In this document: piece by piece, positions 1-7,903 of the stretch
Position numbering within the stretch: position 1 is the stretch's first letter
How the letters are laid out: each line of letters opens with the position of its first letter
From: Bifidobacterium breve
GTDB taxonomy: Bacteria; Actinomycetota; Acidimicrobiia; Acidimicrobiales; Ilumatobacteraceae
Reading direction: 5' to 3'
Assembly (NCBI GenBank): GCA_945869715.1
Contig: CAMBPP010000008.1
Span: 1 to 26,134, forward strand
DNA: 26,134 nucleotides
Notes under the pieces: generated by a model
The model's input: only the letters and a program-made list of their open reading frames with translations
The model's database searches: none
Told to the model about the DNA's origin: nothing
Program-made: the position numbers and the translations under genes

Positions 1-57
1 TCGGGAACACTTGTTGCCCTGAGTCGCCAAATGGCCCTTGCTCCACGTGTTGTTTAG
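1..57 (+). CDS. C-terminal end of an unidentified protein (partial at left edge)
   Basis: An open frame enters from the left edge and encodes about 18 residues ending ALAPRVV before a TAG stop at 55-57. Codon choice resembles that of neighbouring genes. It would converge on the HAD phosphatase gene with a 4-nt overlap, a junction style seen elsewhere in the window. Too little is present to name a family, and the minus strand is also open here, so a downstream minus-strand gene cannot be excluded. Confidence 0.35.
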   Translation, partial: SGTLVALSRQMALAPRVV

Positions 58-728
58 TTATTGAGAACAACAACAAGTTCTTTTGGTGTCTCGACAATTG
101 CGGTGGCTCCAGCAGAACTAAGTTCTTCACGCGAGCCAAAACCCCACAGCACTCCGACAGTACGAGTTCCTACTTCTACGCCAGCGTCAATGTCGTGATG
201 ACGGTCGCCAATCATCCAACAGGAAGTGAGCGCAGGTAGGTCGCCATGCAGTTCGTTCATTTCACGAAGCGCGCGTTCCAGCAGTTGTGCTTTAGAAATT
301 TCAGAATCATCGTGAGGTCCAACAACAATGTCGAAGTAGTGACGTAAGCCGGTTGCTTGAATAGCAATGAGGGCTTGTGGTTCTGGTTTTGAGGTCACTA
401 TGGCTAGGCGCCAGGAATTTTTAAGTTCACTGAGCGCATCACCCATTCCGGGGTTGAGCGGCGTTTGAGGAAGGTAAGTAGCGCCATAGATAGCCCTGTA
501 TTCCTCAATGAACATCTGCATATCTTTGGCGGGTATACCACGCGGGGCAAAAACTATGGGGAATGAGACTGAAAGGGGAGGCCCAACAAAATGAGTGAGA
601 TCTTCGCTTGTCAGTGGTTGCAAATGACGTGCTTCAAGAACGTGGTTCATTGATGCAAGGATTCCGGTTCCGGAATCGGCAACAGTTCCATCGAGGTCGA
701 AAAAGAGTATTCCTTTTTTATTTGTCAT
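54..728 (-). CDS. HAD-superfamily phosphatase, phosphoglycolate phosphatase-like
   Basis: A 224-aa haloacid-dehalogenase-type hydrolase. Motif I is FFDLDGTVADS near residues 9-19, with the nucleophile and acid/base Asp in DLDGT. A Ser-Lys motif (TSKPEP) follows the cap domain, and the metal-binding motif GDRHHDIDAG lies near the C-terminus. Length and the alpha-helical cap between motifs I and II fit the Gph/PpaX group, which removes phosphate from small metabolites such as phosphoglycolate or pyrophosphate. The exact substrate cannot be read from sequence. It is last in a minus-strand unit with the DUF192 gene and rsmI. Its ATG overlaps the end of rsmI by 11 nt, so translation is probably coupled. 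Confidence 0.85.
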   Translation of the reverse strand: MTNKKGILFFDLDGTVADSGTGILASMNHVLEARHLQPLTSEDLTHFVGPPLSVSFPIVFAPRGIPAKDMQMFIEEYRAIYGATYLPQTPLNPGMGDALSELKNSWRLAIVTSKPEPQALIAIQATGLRHYFDIVVGPHDDSEISKAQLLERALREMNELHGDLPALTSCWMIGDRHHDIDAGVEVGTRTVGVLWGFGSREELSSAGATAIVETPKELVVVLNN

Positions 729-1572
729 TGGTGACTTCTTTGTTGTTCAAAAGGAGCGCAAGTGCGTAGACCACTCGCTTTGGTGCAATGGTTTTTTTCA
801 CAACGGCATCGACCGCGTCGCGTGTAGATGCCCCCGCAGAGAATTCATGAACGAGGGCTTCTTTGATGAGGTCTTCGTCTGCTGGTAGCGGTGCTTCTGC
901 TGCTGCTAAAACAACAACAAATTCACCCATTGCTTCAATGGTTGCAAAATGTTGTGCTGCTGCACTTACCGAACCGCGCCACACTTCTTCGTGCATTTTG
1001 GTGAGCTCACGCGTGACGGCAATGCTTCGATCGGGGTGACATGCAATTGCAAGGTCGTTGAGTGTGCGAGAAATACGATGCGGCGCCTCGTAGAAAATGA
1101 CGGTTCGCATTTCACTGGCGATATCGGCGAGGCGTTCTGCGCGGTCGCGGCCCGAACGGGGGAGAAAACCCTCAAAGACGAATCGGGTAGTGGGAATGCC
1201 GCTAATGATGAGAGCCATAATGAGAGCAGCTGGCCCAGGTACTGCAGATACAGAAAGACCTGCTGCAATGACTGCTTGCACAACAAGGCTTCCCGGGTCG
1301 CTAATGCCAGGAGTACCGGCGTCGGTGATGAGCGCAACTGTTTTCCCGCCGGTGATGGCTTCGATGATGCCATTGCAGGCATCGCGTTCAGTGTGGTCGT
1401 TGACCACGATGTACTTGGGGGAAGTGATACCCATGTGTTTCACAAGGCGGCCCGAGTGGCGAGAATCTTCGCATGCAATGATGTCTGCTTGCTCGAGCGC
1501 TAATTTCATTCGTTCAGAGATGTCTCCCAAATTTCCAATGGGAGTTGCAACAAGGATGAGTTGTCCACTCAC
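718..1572 (-). CDS. rsmI: 16S rRNA (cytidine1402-2'-O)-methyltransferase RsmI
   Basis: A 284-aa SAM-dependent tetrapyrrole-methylase-fold enzyme. Family hallmarks are all present: VATPIGNLGDIS at the N-terminus, ACEDSRHSGRL, the loop TDAGTPGISDPG, VPGPAA, the FEGFLPR segment, FYEAPHRI, and VTRELTKMHEEVWRG. RsmI 2'-O-methylates C1402 in the decoding centre of 16S rRNA, tuning initiation-codon fidelity. Length is normal for the family. The start overlaps the DUF192 stop by 4 nt and the end overlaps the HAD gene, which supports co-transcription of all three. Several long open frames on the opposite strand here are composition shadows of this gene. Confidence 0.96.
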   Translation of the reverse strand: MSGQLILVATPIGNLGDISERMKLALEQADIIACEDSRHSGRLVKHMGITSPKYIVVNDHTERDACNGIIEAITGGKTVALITDAGTPGISDPGSLVVQAVIAAGLSVSAVPGPAALIMALIISGIPTTRFVFEGFLPRSGRDRAERLADIASEMRTVIFYEAPHRISRTLNDLAIACHPDRSIAVTRELTKMHEEVWRGSVSAAAQHFATIEAMGEFVVVLAAAEAPLPADEDLIKEALVHEFSAGASTRDAVDAVVKKTIAPKRVVYALALLLNNKEVTNDK

Positions 1573-1973
1573 GATGTGACTCGCGAATCTTGCGCATATC
1601 TAATTTCAACGATGTCGCCTATTTGTAGGTTCCATCGTCGTGGGGCATCGGTGTCGGCTTCAAGAACACAGCACGCCTTTACAACGGGAAGTGGAAGCCG
1701 GTTTCTTTTGAGTTCCTGAATTTTGACAACTTGACCGCTGTGATTGATGTAGAGCACGGAAAGAGAAACTTTCATTCCGAAACTGTGTACCCATCTACAT
1801 GGTCGAAGAAAAAGTGGCGTGCTCACATTGTCTGTGCCGCGAAGGCCGACGCGGCGTGATCTGCGTGACTGCGCACATGAGATGCTCGCTAACACAGTGT
1901 TGTCGCGCACGAGCCATCCGTGAGAAACAGCTTCTCGAGAGGAAGACGAATGGAGTGAGGGAATTTTTTTCAT
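1569..1973 (-). CDS. DUF192 family protein
   Basis: A small protein matching the DUF192 pattern: an Arg-rich turn (SRRSRRVGLRGTD), the central VHSFGMKVSLSVLYIN segment equivalent to the family's conserved FWM/TFGM-K strand, then VVKI and a C-terminal LQIGDIVEI barrel-closing strand. The role of DUF192 is not established; some members are exported and others, like this one, lack a clear signal peptide. I chose the ATG at 1973 (134 aa). The frame stays open to a TTG at 2015, but the extra 14 residues look non-conserved. The family core only begins at GWLVRDN, about 20 residues into my model, so an even later start is possible. First gene of the unit with rsmI and the HAD phosphatase. Confidence 0.7.
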   Translation of the reverse strand: MKKIPSLHSSSSREAVSHGWLVRDNTVLASISCAQSRRSRRVGLRGTDNVSTPLFLRPCRWVHSFGMKVSLSVLYINHSGQVVKIQELKRNRLPLPVVKACCVLEADTDAPRRWNLQIGDIVEIRYAQDSRVTS

Positions 1974-2023
1974 GAGACTGTTGCTTTCATTGAGGTTAGT
2001 CGCATGCGTGTTCAACCTGCCGA

Positions 2024-2029
2024 TACCGT
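2024..2029 (+). promoter_or_regulatory. Candidate -10 element of a leaderless transcript
   Basis: TACCGT fits the actinobacterial TANNNT -10 pattern and ends 7 nt before the GTG of the secreted-protein gene, so transcription would start at or within a base of the start codon. No Shine-Dalgarno sequence precedes that GTG, as expected for leaderless mRNA. The element sits in ATACCGTAT, which is nearly self-complementary and also reads TACGGT on the minus strand. It could therefore fire toward the DUF192 gene as well. No convincing -35 box is seen. Confidence 0.45.
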
Positions 2030-2036
2030 ATAAAAA

Positions 2037-2735
2037 GTGAAAGTCCGAAAGTTGCTTGCCTGTGTATTGGTTGCAGTCACCAGCATTGTGTGCATGGAGC
2101 GTGTTGCAGTGGCAAAACCCGTGGCCGGAGCGGCATGCACCACCTTGGGAAGTTCGCTGAAGGCGAGCGGTTTAACCTGCACTACGTCACCGCTTGATGC
2201 AACACAGCAATTGTGGCTGCCCACTTGGGGGGCCGATTGCACCAAGCGACTTCAAAAGTTTTGGAATATGCAATGTGACTATATTTATGCCACTCGGGCT
2301 CGTGAAGTGTCGAGTGTTTTGGAATGGGATGTGGTGAGTATTCCCCGAATTGGGAAAACACCAAAAGGGACCCCAACGGAAATTGCTCAACAATTTGCTG
2401 TCGATGTGGGTGCGCTATGGAATTTGTCGAATGGTAAAAATTTTGTGACTGAAGGCAAGCCATACATTGGTGGTTGTGACGGTTGGGCATGTTCGGGGTA
2501 CCACCCGCGTATTTATGCCTTTGTGTGGAAAAAATATGCTCGCGCAAAGGTAACTGTGCGTGTAGCAGTGGCAAAAGGTGCATATATTGCCCAAAAGTTC
2601 ACGCCAACAATTCCCAATTTTGCCACCTGCTACAACTTGAATATTCAAGGCCAAAGGTTCGGTGCATTGCTTGACTACGGTCAGTATCAACGCGGTGGCG
2701 AAGCATATGTAACCGCACCAGGAGTGTGTAAGTAG
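2037..2735 (+). CDS. Unrecognised secreted cysteine-rich protein
   Basis: A 232-aa protein that I do not recognise. Residues 1-26 form a classical Sec signal peptide: MKVRK charged start, hydrophobic core LLACVLVAVTSIV, likely cleavage after AVA. The mature part has eight cysteines (residues 34, 48, 68, 80, 147, 152, 198, 231), an even number that suggests four disulfides, plus many aromatic residues (LWLPTW, WNMQC, GGCDGWAC). There is no transmembrane helix after the signal, no lipobox and no LPXTG-type anchor, so a soluble exported protein is likely. The start is GTG at 2037, supported by the signal peptide and by a -10 element just upstream rather than by a ribosome-binding site. It ends 2 nt from the convergent ychF stop. 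Confidence 0.75.
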   Translation: MKVRKLLACVLVAVTSIVCMERVAVAKPVAGAACTTLGSSLKASGLTCTTSPLDATQQLWLPTWGADCTKRLQKFWNMQCDYIYATRAREVSSVLEWDVVSIPRIGKTPKGTPTEIAQQFAVDVGALWNLSNGKNFVTEGKPYIGGCDGWACSGYHPRIYAFVWKKYARAKVTVRVAVAKGAYIAQKFTPTIPNFATCYNLNIQGQRFGALLDYGQYQRGGEAYVTAPGVCK

Positions 2736-2737
2736 CG

Positions 2738-3835
2738 TTAGACGTTGAAGCGAATTTCCATGACGTCGCCGTCGATGACTTCGTATTCTTTTCCTTCAGA
2801 ACGAACTTTGCCGAGGTCTTTAGCTTTATTCCACGAGCCAATTTCTAAAAGCTCATCCCAGGCAATGACTTCCGCGCGAATGAACCCGCGTTGAAGGTCT
2901 GAGTGAATTTTTCCTGCGCATTCAGGAGCTTTTCCGCCAGCATTAAAGGTCCATGCACGAGTTTCTTTTTCACCAGTGGTAATGAATGTGCGTAAGCCGA
3001 GCAAGTGGTAGGCACTGCGCACCATGCGGGGTAGCGCTCCTTCGCCAAGACCAAGTTCTCCCAGCATTTCCGCCCGGTCTGCTTCGTCGAGTTGCGCTGC
3101 TTCTGCTTCTAACTGAACGCTCATGCCAAGTACTTCCACCTCTGCGGCACTTGCAGAACCAGGGGGAGCGAGCTCGGCGCGAACAATTGCTTCTGCCTCG
3201 GGAATTTTATCGAGTTCATTTTCGCCAACGTTGACCACCGCTAGTACGCGGCGGTTGGTGAGCAAGAAGTGAGGTGCAAGTGCCAAGCGAATGTCTGCAC
3301 TCAGCCCTGCACGGTAGAGAGGAATTCCTTCGCTCAATGAAGTGAGCGCAATTTCAAGTGCGTCAACTTCTTCCAGCACCGACTTGTCGAGTTTTGAAGA
3401 TTTTTGTAAACGCGGCAAACGCGATTCCACGGTTTCAAGGTCGGCAAGAGCGAGTTCAAGTTCAACAATGCGCAAATGTTCAAGTGGGTCTGACGGCCCT
3501 GGCACGTCGTCGTCTTCAAATGCCCTGAGCACGAAAACAGTTGCTTCAACTTCACGAATGTTGGCGAGAAACTTGTTGCCAAGACCTTCACCCTTGCTGG
3601 CGCCTTCAACAATGCCGCCAATATCGACCACCTGCACGGTGGCATGAACGGTCTTTTGGGTCTTTGACATAATGGCCAACTGGTCGAGGCGGGTGTCGGG
3701 CACGCGGGCCACGCCAATATTGGGGTCCTTCGTCGCAAAGGCGTAGGGGGCAGCCAACGCACCGCCTCCTGTGAGAGCGTTATAGAGGGATGATTTACCT
3801 GCGTTGGGGAGCCCAACAAGTCCGAAGCGTTCCAT
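2738..3835 (-). CDS. ychF: Redox-responsive ATPase YchF (Obg-like ATPase, OLA1 family)
   Basis: A 365-aa P-loop protein of normal family length. It carries the G1 loop GLPNAGKSS (residues 8-16), the G3 motif in VVDIGGIVEGASKGEGLG, and NVGEN at the G4 position, where YchF has NxxE in place of the GTPase NKxD and so prefers ATP. The C-terminal TGS-like domain shows FITTGEKETRAWTF, GKAPECAGKIHSD and RGFIRAEVI. YchF binds ribosomes and is linked to translation and oxidative-stress responses. It is divergent from the SUF operon, with 166 bp between, and convergent with the secreted protein. The upstream sequence has no strong Shine-Dalgarno. Confidence 0.97.
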   Translation of the reverse strand: MERFGLVGLPNAGKSSLYNALTGGGALAAPYAFATKDPNIGVARVPDTRLDQLAIMSKTQKTVHATVQVVDIGGIVEGASKGEGLGNKFLANIREVEATVFVLRAFEDDDVPGPSDPLEHLRIVELELALADLETVESRLPRLQKSSKLDKSVLEEVDALEIALTSLSEGIPLYRAGLSADIRLALAPHFLLTNRRVLAVVNVGENELDKIPEAEAIVRAELAPPGSASAAEVEVLGMSVQLEAEAAQLDEADRAEMLGELGLGEGALPRMVRSAYHLLGLRTFITTGEKETRAWTFNAGGKAPECAGKIHSDLQRGFIRAEVIAWDELLEIGSWNKAKDLGKVRSEGKEYEVIDGDVMEIRFNV

Positions 3836-3930
3836 AGTGGTCGTGGCAGGCTAACGATCTTCCGGTCGGTTCAGGTTGATGAAGCCTGTGGCATAAAATA
3901 AGCCGACTTGGGTGGTGTGGACGTCGTGCT

Positions 3931-3960
3931 TAATTGTTACTATGACCGTAGTGTTAATTA
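3931..3960. promoter_or_regulatory. Candidate operator dyad upstream of sufB
   Basis: An imperfect inverted repeat with arms TAATTGTTACTA (3931-3942) and TAGTGTTAATTA (3949-3960) around TGACCG. TAATT pairs with AATTA and ACTA with TAGT; only the inner GTT triplets do not pair. It lies in the 166-bp ychF-sufB gap, 41 bp before sufB. A second copy with the same TTACTA-N6-TAGTG core lies upstream of the other SUF unit at 15884-15913; the two agree at 18 of 24 arm positions read on the plus strand. The size and symmetry suit a dimeric winged-helix regulator (Rrf2/IscR or SufR type), but the regulator is not in the window and the motif is not a known consensus I can match. Confidence 0.55.
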
Positions 3961-3974
3961 GAGATGTAGTCGCG

Positions 3975-3995
3975 TAGTTCGCGGCAGTCGAGGAG
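3975..3995 (+). promoter_or_regulatory. Candidate sufB -10 element and ribosome-binding site
   Basis: TAGTTC at 3975-3980 is the best-placed -10 candidate: it begins 29-30 bp from the centre of the dyad, matching the spacing at the second SUF promoter (TAGACT, 28-29 bp). It deviates from TANNNT in the last base. A start near 3987 would give a leader of about 15 nt containing GAGGAG at 3990-3995, a strong Shine-Dalgarno 6 nt before the sufB ATG. Confidence 0.4.
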
Positions 3996-4001
3996 CCCCC
4001 C

Positions 4002-5402
4002 ATGAGTACATTCGATCTTGATCTCAGCAAATACCAGTTGGGTTGGAGCGACAATGTTGAATACGCCTTTCAGCCTGCCAAGGGCTTAGACAATGGTGTT
4101 GTTGAGCAAATTTCATGGTGGAAGGGCGAACCCGAATGGATGCGCGAAATGCGCCTTCGCTCGCTCAAAATGTTCGACCGCAAGCCAATGGCTAAGTGGT
4201 TTGCCGACAACATGCCAGACATCGATTTCCAAGACATCTACTACTACTTGAAGCCCGCCACAGAGCAGGTTGACGAGTGGGACGACTTGCCAGAACAAAT
4301 GAAACTCACCTACGAGAAGCTCGGTATTCCCGAAGCAGAGCGTAAGTACCTTGCTGGTGTAACAGCACAATACGAATCGGAAGTGGTTTTTCACCGCAAC
4401 CGTGAAGACCTTGAAGCTCAGGGCATTTTGTTCTGCGACATGGACACCGCATTGCGTGAGTACCCAGACCTTGTGAAGCAGTATTTCGGCACGGTCATTC
4501 CTCCCGGCGACAATAAGTTTTCCGCATTAAACACATCTGTATGGTCGGGTGGGTCCTTCATTTATGTTCCACCAGGCGTGGAATGTGAAATGCCATTGCA
4601 GGCGTACTTCCGAATTAACTCGGAAAATGCTGGCCAATTTGAGCGCACACTCATCATTGCCGATGAGGGCTCAAAAGTGCATTACATCGAAGGTTGCTCT
4701 GCGCCTGTTTACACCAGTGATTCGCTGCACTCTGCAGTCGTTGAAATTGTGGTGAAGCCAAGTGCTCGCGTTACCTACACCACCATTCAAAACTGGTCTC
4801 CGAACGTGTACAACTTGGTTACTAAGCGCGCTCGTGTTGAAGCAGAAGGCCACATGGAATGGATCGATGGAAACATCGGTTCCAAGCTGACCATGAAGTA
4901 CCCAAGCGTGTACTTGGTTGGCCCTAAGGCAACGGGTGAAGTGTTGTCGGTTGCGTATGCCGGTGCTGGCCAGCATCAAGATGCTGGAGCAAAAATGGTG
5001 CACGCTGCACCAGAAACTTCATCAAAAATTGTGTCGAAGTCCATTTCGAAAGATGGTGGTGTCACCACGTATCGCGGTTTGGTCCGTATCGAAGAAGGTG
5101 CCTACGGCTGCAAGAGCCATGTGCAATGTGACGCACTTATTCTCGACGAAGAAAGTGAATCACGCACCCTGCCCTATATGGAAGTAGGCGAGCGCGACGC
5201 GCAAATTGGTCATGAAGCCACCGTGTCGAAAATTGCCGATGAGCAACTGTTTTACCTACAAAGCCGTGGTCTTTCACAAGAACAAGCCATGAGCATGGTG
5301 GTCAACGGATTCATTGAACCTGTTACTCGCACCTTGCCAATGGAATATGCAGTGGAATGGAGCCGACTCATCGAATTGCAGATGGAAGGTTCGGTTGGCT
5401 GA
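4002..5402 (+). CDS. sufB: Fe-S cluster assembly scaffold protein SufB
   Basis: A 466-aa SufB, slightly shorter than the roughly 495-aa E. coli protein. SufB with SufC and SufD forms the cytoplasmic scaffold on which SUF clusters are built. The C-terminal core is well conserved: the QCDALIL cysteine (C376) aligns by distance from the C-terminus with E. coli C405, and the GHEATVSKI glutamate (E405) with E434, the two residues implicated in cluster assembly. DEQLFYLQSRGLS and the final SVG are typical. The ATG follows GAGGAG and opens SUF unit 1. The stop overlaps the next ATG by one base (TGATG), so translation is coupled. Confidence 0.97.
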   Translation: MSTFDLDLSKYQLGWSDNVEYAFQPAKGLDNGVVEQISWWKGEPEWMREMRLRSLKMFDRKPMAKWFADNMPDIDFQDIYYYLKPATEQVDEWDDLPEQMKLTYEKLGIPEAERKYLAGVTAQYESEVVFHRNREDLEAQGILFCDMDTALREYPDLVKQYFGTVIPPGDNKFSALNTSVWSGGSFIYVPPGVECEMPLQAYFRINSENAGQFERTLIIADEGSKVHYIEGCSAPVYTSDSLHSAVVEIVVKPSARVTYTTIQNWSPNVYNLVTKRARVEAEGHMEWIDGNIGSKLTMKYPSVYLVGPKATGEVLSVAYAGAGQHQDAGAKMVHAAPETSSKIVSKSISKDGGVTTYRGLVRIEEGAYGCKSHVQCDALILDEESESRTLPYMEVGERDAQIGHEATVSKIADEQLFYLQSRGLSQEQAMSMVVNGFIEPVTRTLPMEYAVEWSRLIELQMEGSVG

Positions 5403-5740
5403 TGCCAATGCGAACTGAATGCAAGCACTATGAAACACGTACCTATGCCAATGGCGATGCGGTACGTAAGTGCACCCTCGATATGGCTCCCGATGCTCCA
5501 TGGCGTTGCCCAGAAAATTGTGCATGTTACGAGCGTCGTCTAGCCGACGTTGCTTGGGTTCATGGAAGCGCAATTGCGCCGCCAACGCCTGTTGAACCGC
5601 CGGGTCTCGACGACGGCTCAGCTGCTGCGGTTCTCGATGCTGCGGAGGCAATTGTCAATGCCGCTGGGCGCGGTTTTATAGAAGAGTTTTCACACGATAA
5701 AAAGCGTCGCCGCTGGTGGCGATTTGGAGGAAAAAAATGA
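5402..5740 (+). CDS. Small cysteine-rich protein in the SUF operon, function unknown
   Basis: A 112-aa protein between sufB and sufD that I cannot assign to a named family. Its N-terminal third holds all five cysteines (residues 7, 24, 36, 40, 42) plus His9, in a CxH...C...CxxxCxC layout that could bind a metal or Fe-S cluster. A low-complexity Pro/Ala linker follows (about 58-90), then a strongly basic, Trp-containing tail KKRRRWWRFGGKK. The start is the ATG overlapping the sufB stop; the frame extends upstream inside sufB, but that part is sufB sequence read in another frame. The stop overlaps the sufD ATG as ATGA. Translational coupling on both sides argues that it is a genuine SUF component or accessory. 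Confidence 0.75.
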   Translation: MPMRTECKHYETRTYANGDAVRKCTLDMAPDAPWRCPENCACYERRLADVAWVHGSAIAPPTPVEPPGLDDGSAAAVLDAAEAIVNAAGRGFIEEFSHDKKRRRWWRFGGKK

Positions 5741-6846
5741 GCAGTATTGCTCTCTACCCAGGCGTGGTGTTGCCCACGGCCGAAGAAGAAATATGGCGCT
5801 ATAGCCGCATTGAGGAACTCAGCCTTGACTCTTATGTTGCAGGTTTGTTAGAAAACCAAATTGATGCACCAGCCGATGTTGCTGGCATCGTGACGCAGGG
5901 CGCCGCGGTCGGCGAGTGTGGCGTAGCTATGCCCATTCCGGTTGATGCTTTTGCTGAAATTAACGCCATCCATTGCAGTGGAGCCCATGCCGACATCATC
6001 ACCGTTAAAACTGAGCGTGGGAAGTCATACGCAAGCCCTGTTGTCATTACAAGAACTCTTTCAGTTTCTGGGGTACTTGCTGCGCCGCGTCTCATTATTG
6101 ATGCAGCGGAAAACAGTGAAGTAACAGTGGTCGAGCATTTCTTGTCAGCCGACGATATTTCGTCGCTCATTGCGCCGGTTGTTGAAATTCGTGCCGCACA
6201 ATCCGCTCGTGTTACCTACATTGCAATTAATGAACTGGGTAATAAAACCTGGAAAATTGCCCATCAACAGTCTCTAGGTGAGCGCGACTCCACAACACGA
6301 CTTTTCACTGTTGCCCTTGGCGGCGACTACGCCCGCGTGCGCACAGAGGCCCGCTTGGTAGGTATTGGTGCAACTACGCAGCAAGTAGCGCTGTATTTTG
6401 CCGACAAAACTCAAATGCACGATTTCCGTACATTGCAAACTCACATTGCTCCGCGCACATCAAGCGACTTGCTGTTCAAGGGAGCTGTGCAAGACACTGC
6501 AAAGAGCGTGTACACAGGCCTCATTCGTATTGAACATGAAGCTCATGGCTCACAGGCGTATCAAACGAACCGCAACCTCACTTTGTCGCATGGGGCATGG
6601 GCAGAAAGCGTGCCGAACTTAGAAATTGAAACGAATGATGTGAAATGCAGTCATGCCAGCACCGTTGGCCCAATTGATGATGAGCAACGTTTCTATTTGG
6701 AAAGCCGGGGCATCCACCCCGATATTGCAGAGCGCCTCGTCGTGCTTGGGTTCTTCAACGAAGTTCTTGAGCGCTTGCCACAAATTGATGTGGTCTCGGG
6801 TTTGCGAGCCAAAGTGGCCGCAAAATTACATGCAGGCGCAAAGTGA
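5737..6846 (+). CDS. sufD: Fe-S cluster assembly scaffold protein SufD
   Basis: A 369-aa SufD, partner of SufB in the SufBC2D complex. The conserved C-terminal segment VKCSHASTVGPIDDEQRFY includes His306, equivalent by position to E. coli SufD H360, which contributes to cluster formation at the SufB-SufD interface. SRGIHPDIAERLVVLGFF is typical of the family. The start is the ATG at 5737: it follows GGAGG with good spacing and overlaps the previous stop (ATGA). The in-frame ATG at 5716 would add seven residues and lies before the ribosome-binding site. The stop overlaps the GTG of the Rieske gene by 4 nt. Confidence 0.95.
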   Translation: MSSIALYPGVVLPTAEEEIWRYSRIEELSLDSYVAGLLENQIDAPADVAGIVTQGAAVGECGVAMPIPVDAFAEINAIHCSGAHADIITVKTERGKSYASPVVITRTLSVSGVLAAPRLIIDAAENSEVTVVEHFLSADDISSLIAPVVEIRAAQSARVTYIAINELGNKTWKIAHQQSLGERDSTTRLFTVALGGDYARVRTEARLVGIGATTQQVALYFADKTQMHDFRTLQTHIAPRTSSDLLFKGAVQDTAKSVYTGLIRIEHEAHGSQAYQTNRNLTLSHGAWAESVPNLEIETNDVKCSHASTVGPIDDEQRFYLESRGIHPDIAERLVVLGFFNEVLERLPQIDVVSGLRAKVAAKLHAGAK

Positions 6847-7178
6847 GCGGCGTGCGCGTTGGTGCGCTGAGCGATTTCACACACGGTGCTGCTACCAAAG
6901 TTAATGTGAAAGGTGTGGCCGTGGCAATTGTGCGCGTTGACGATTCGCTGTATGCCATTGCCGATCGTTGTAGCCACGCCAATATCTCTTTGTCTGAAGG
7001 AGAAGTGCACTGTGGAAAAAAAGAATTGGAATGTTGGAAACATGGAAGTGCATTTAGCTTGGAAACTGGCGCACCGAATACCTTTCCCGCAACTCAGCCA
7101 GTAGAAGTTTTTAGTGTCAGCATCAATGGCGACGAAGTTTTTGTATCACGTCGTGCAGAAAACGGAGAAGTGTCATGA
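6843..7178 (+). CDS. Rieske [2Fe-2S] ferredoxin of the SUF operon
   Basis: A 111-aa single-domain Rieske protein. Both cluster-binding boxes are intact: CSH at residues 43-45 and CWKH at 64-67, with two Cys and two His ligands for a [2Fe-2S] centre. It resembles the ferredoxin subunits of ring-hydroxylating dioxygenases, and similar genes sit between sufD and sufC in Streptomyces. No oxygenase subunit is nearby, so an electron-transfer or client role in Fe-S assembly is more likely than oxygenation. The GTG start overlaps the sufD stop (GTGA), and the stop overlaps the sufC ATG (ATGA). Confidence 0.93.
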   Translation: MSGVRVGALSDFTHGAATKVNVKGVAVAIVRVDDSLYAIADRCSHANISLSEGEVHCGKKELECWKHGSAFSLETGAPNTFPATQPVEVFSVSINGDEVFVSRRAENGEVS

Positions 7179-7903
7179 GTACCTTGATAATTGAGAATCT
7201 CGTTGCTGGTATTCCGGGGAAACAAATTTTAAATGGCATCAACCTCACGCTGAATTCAGGTGAAGTGCATGCCATCATGGGCCCGAATGGCGCCGGTAAG
7301 TCAACTTTGTCGGGTGTTGTCATGGGCAAGCCTGGCTACGTTGTACATAGCGGTAGCGTCACGCTCGATGGTGTAGATCTACTAGCTCTTCCTGCATGGC
7401 AACGTGCTCAAGCGGGGTTGCATCTCATTTTGCAGTACCCCACAGAGGTACCCGGAGTGCACCTTGACGACGTGATTCGCGAGGCATATGTTTCTCGCGG
7501 TCGCGATACGTCAACTCTCGATGCAGAAATTATTACTGAGGCTGGTCGCATTAATTTCGACATGTCGCTCGTTGAACGCTCAATGAATGTTGACCTTTCA
7601 GGTGGCGAAAAAAAACGTAACGAAACTCTGCAATTAGCGCTTTTGAAGCCAAAGTTTGCCATTCTCGACGAACTCGACTCGGGGCTCGATATCGATGCTT
7701 TGCGCGACTGTGCGCGTCGAGTTGAGGCTGCTACTCAGGAAGACAATTTGGGCGTACTAGTAATTACCCACTACGCGCGACTCTTAGCGGAACTTCGCCC
7801 CGACGTTGTGCATATTTTGGCAACAGGGAAAATTGTGAAATCGGGTGGTCCTGAACTGGCTGATGAATTGGAAACAACCGGTTACGCCGGACTTACTCAG
7901 TAA
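7175..7903 (+). CDS. sufC: Fe-S cluster assembly ATPase SufC (copy 1)
   Basis: A 242-aa soluble ABC ATPase that powers the SufBCD scaffold. Walker A is GPNGAGKST (36-44), the Q-loop lies in HLILQYPTEVPGV, the signature is LSGGEKKRNE, Walker B is FAILDELDSGLD, and the switch His is in VLVITHY. No membrane partner is present, as expected for SufC. It ends SUF unit 1 and overlaps the convergent NUDIX gene by 11 nt. A second full-length SufC is encoded at 15076-15858; this copy lacks the N-terminal insertion of that paralog and is closer to the standard SufC length. Confidence 0.95.
   Translation: MSTLIIENLVAGIPGKQILNGINLTLNSGEVHAIMGPNGAGKSTLSGVVMGKPGYVVHSGSVTLDGVDLLALPAWQRAQAGLHLILQYPTEVPGVHLDDVIREAYVSRGRDTSTLDAEIITEAGRINFDMSLVERSMNVDLSGGEKKRNETLQLALLKPKFAILDELDSGLDIDALRDCARRVEAATQEDNLGVLVITHYARLLAELRPDVVHILATGKIVKSGGPELADELETTGYAGLTQ

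Noticed and set aside
949..1579. Long open frames on the plus strand and a second minus frame inside rsmI
   Set aside because: RsmI motifs run unbroken through the region in the annotated frame; the alternatives have Cys/Arg/Ser-rich composition typical of shadow frames.
3851..4054. Minus-strand open frame of 67 codons across the sufB promoter, considered as a SufR-like regulator
   Set aside because: No helix-turn-helix or cysteine cluster, and it runs into the sufB coding start; it is not a regulator gene.
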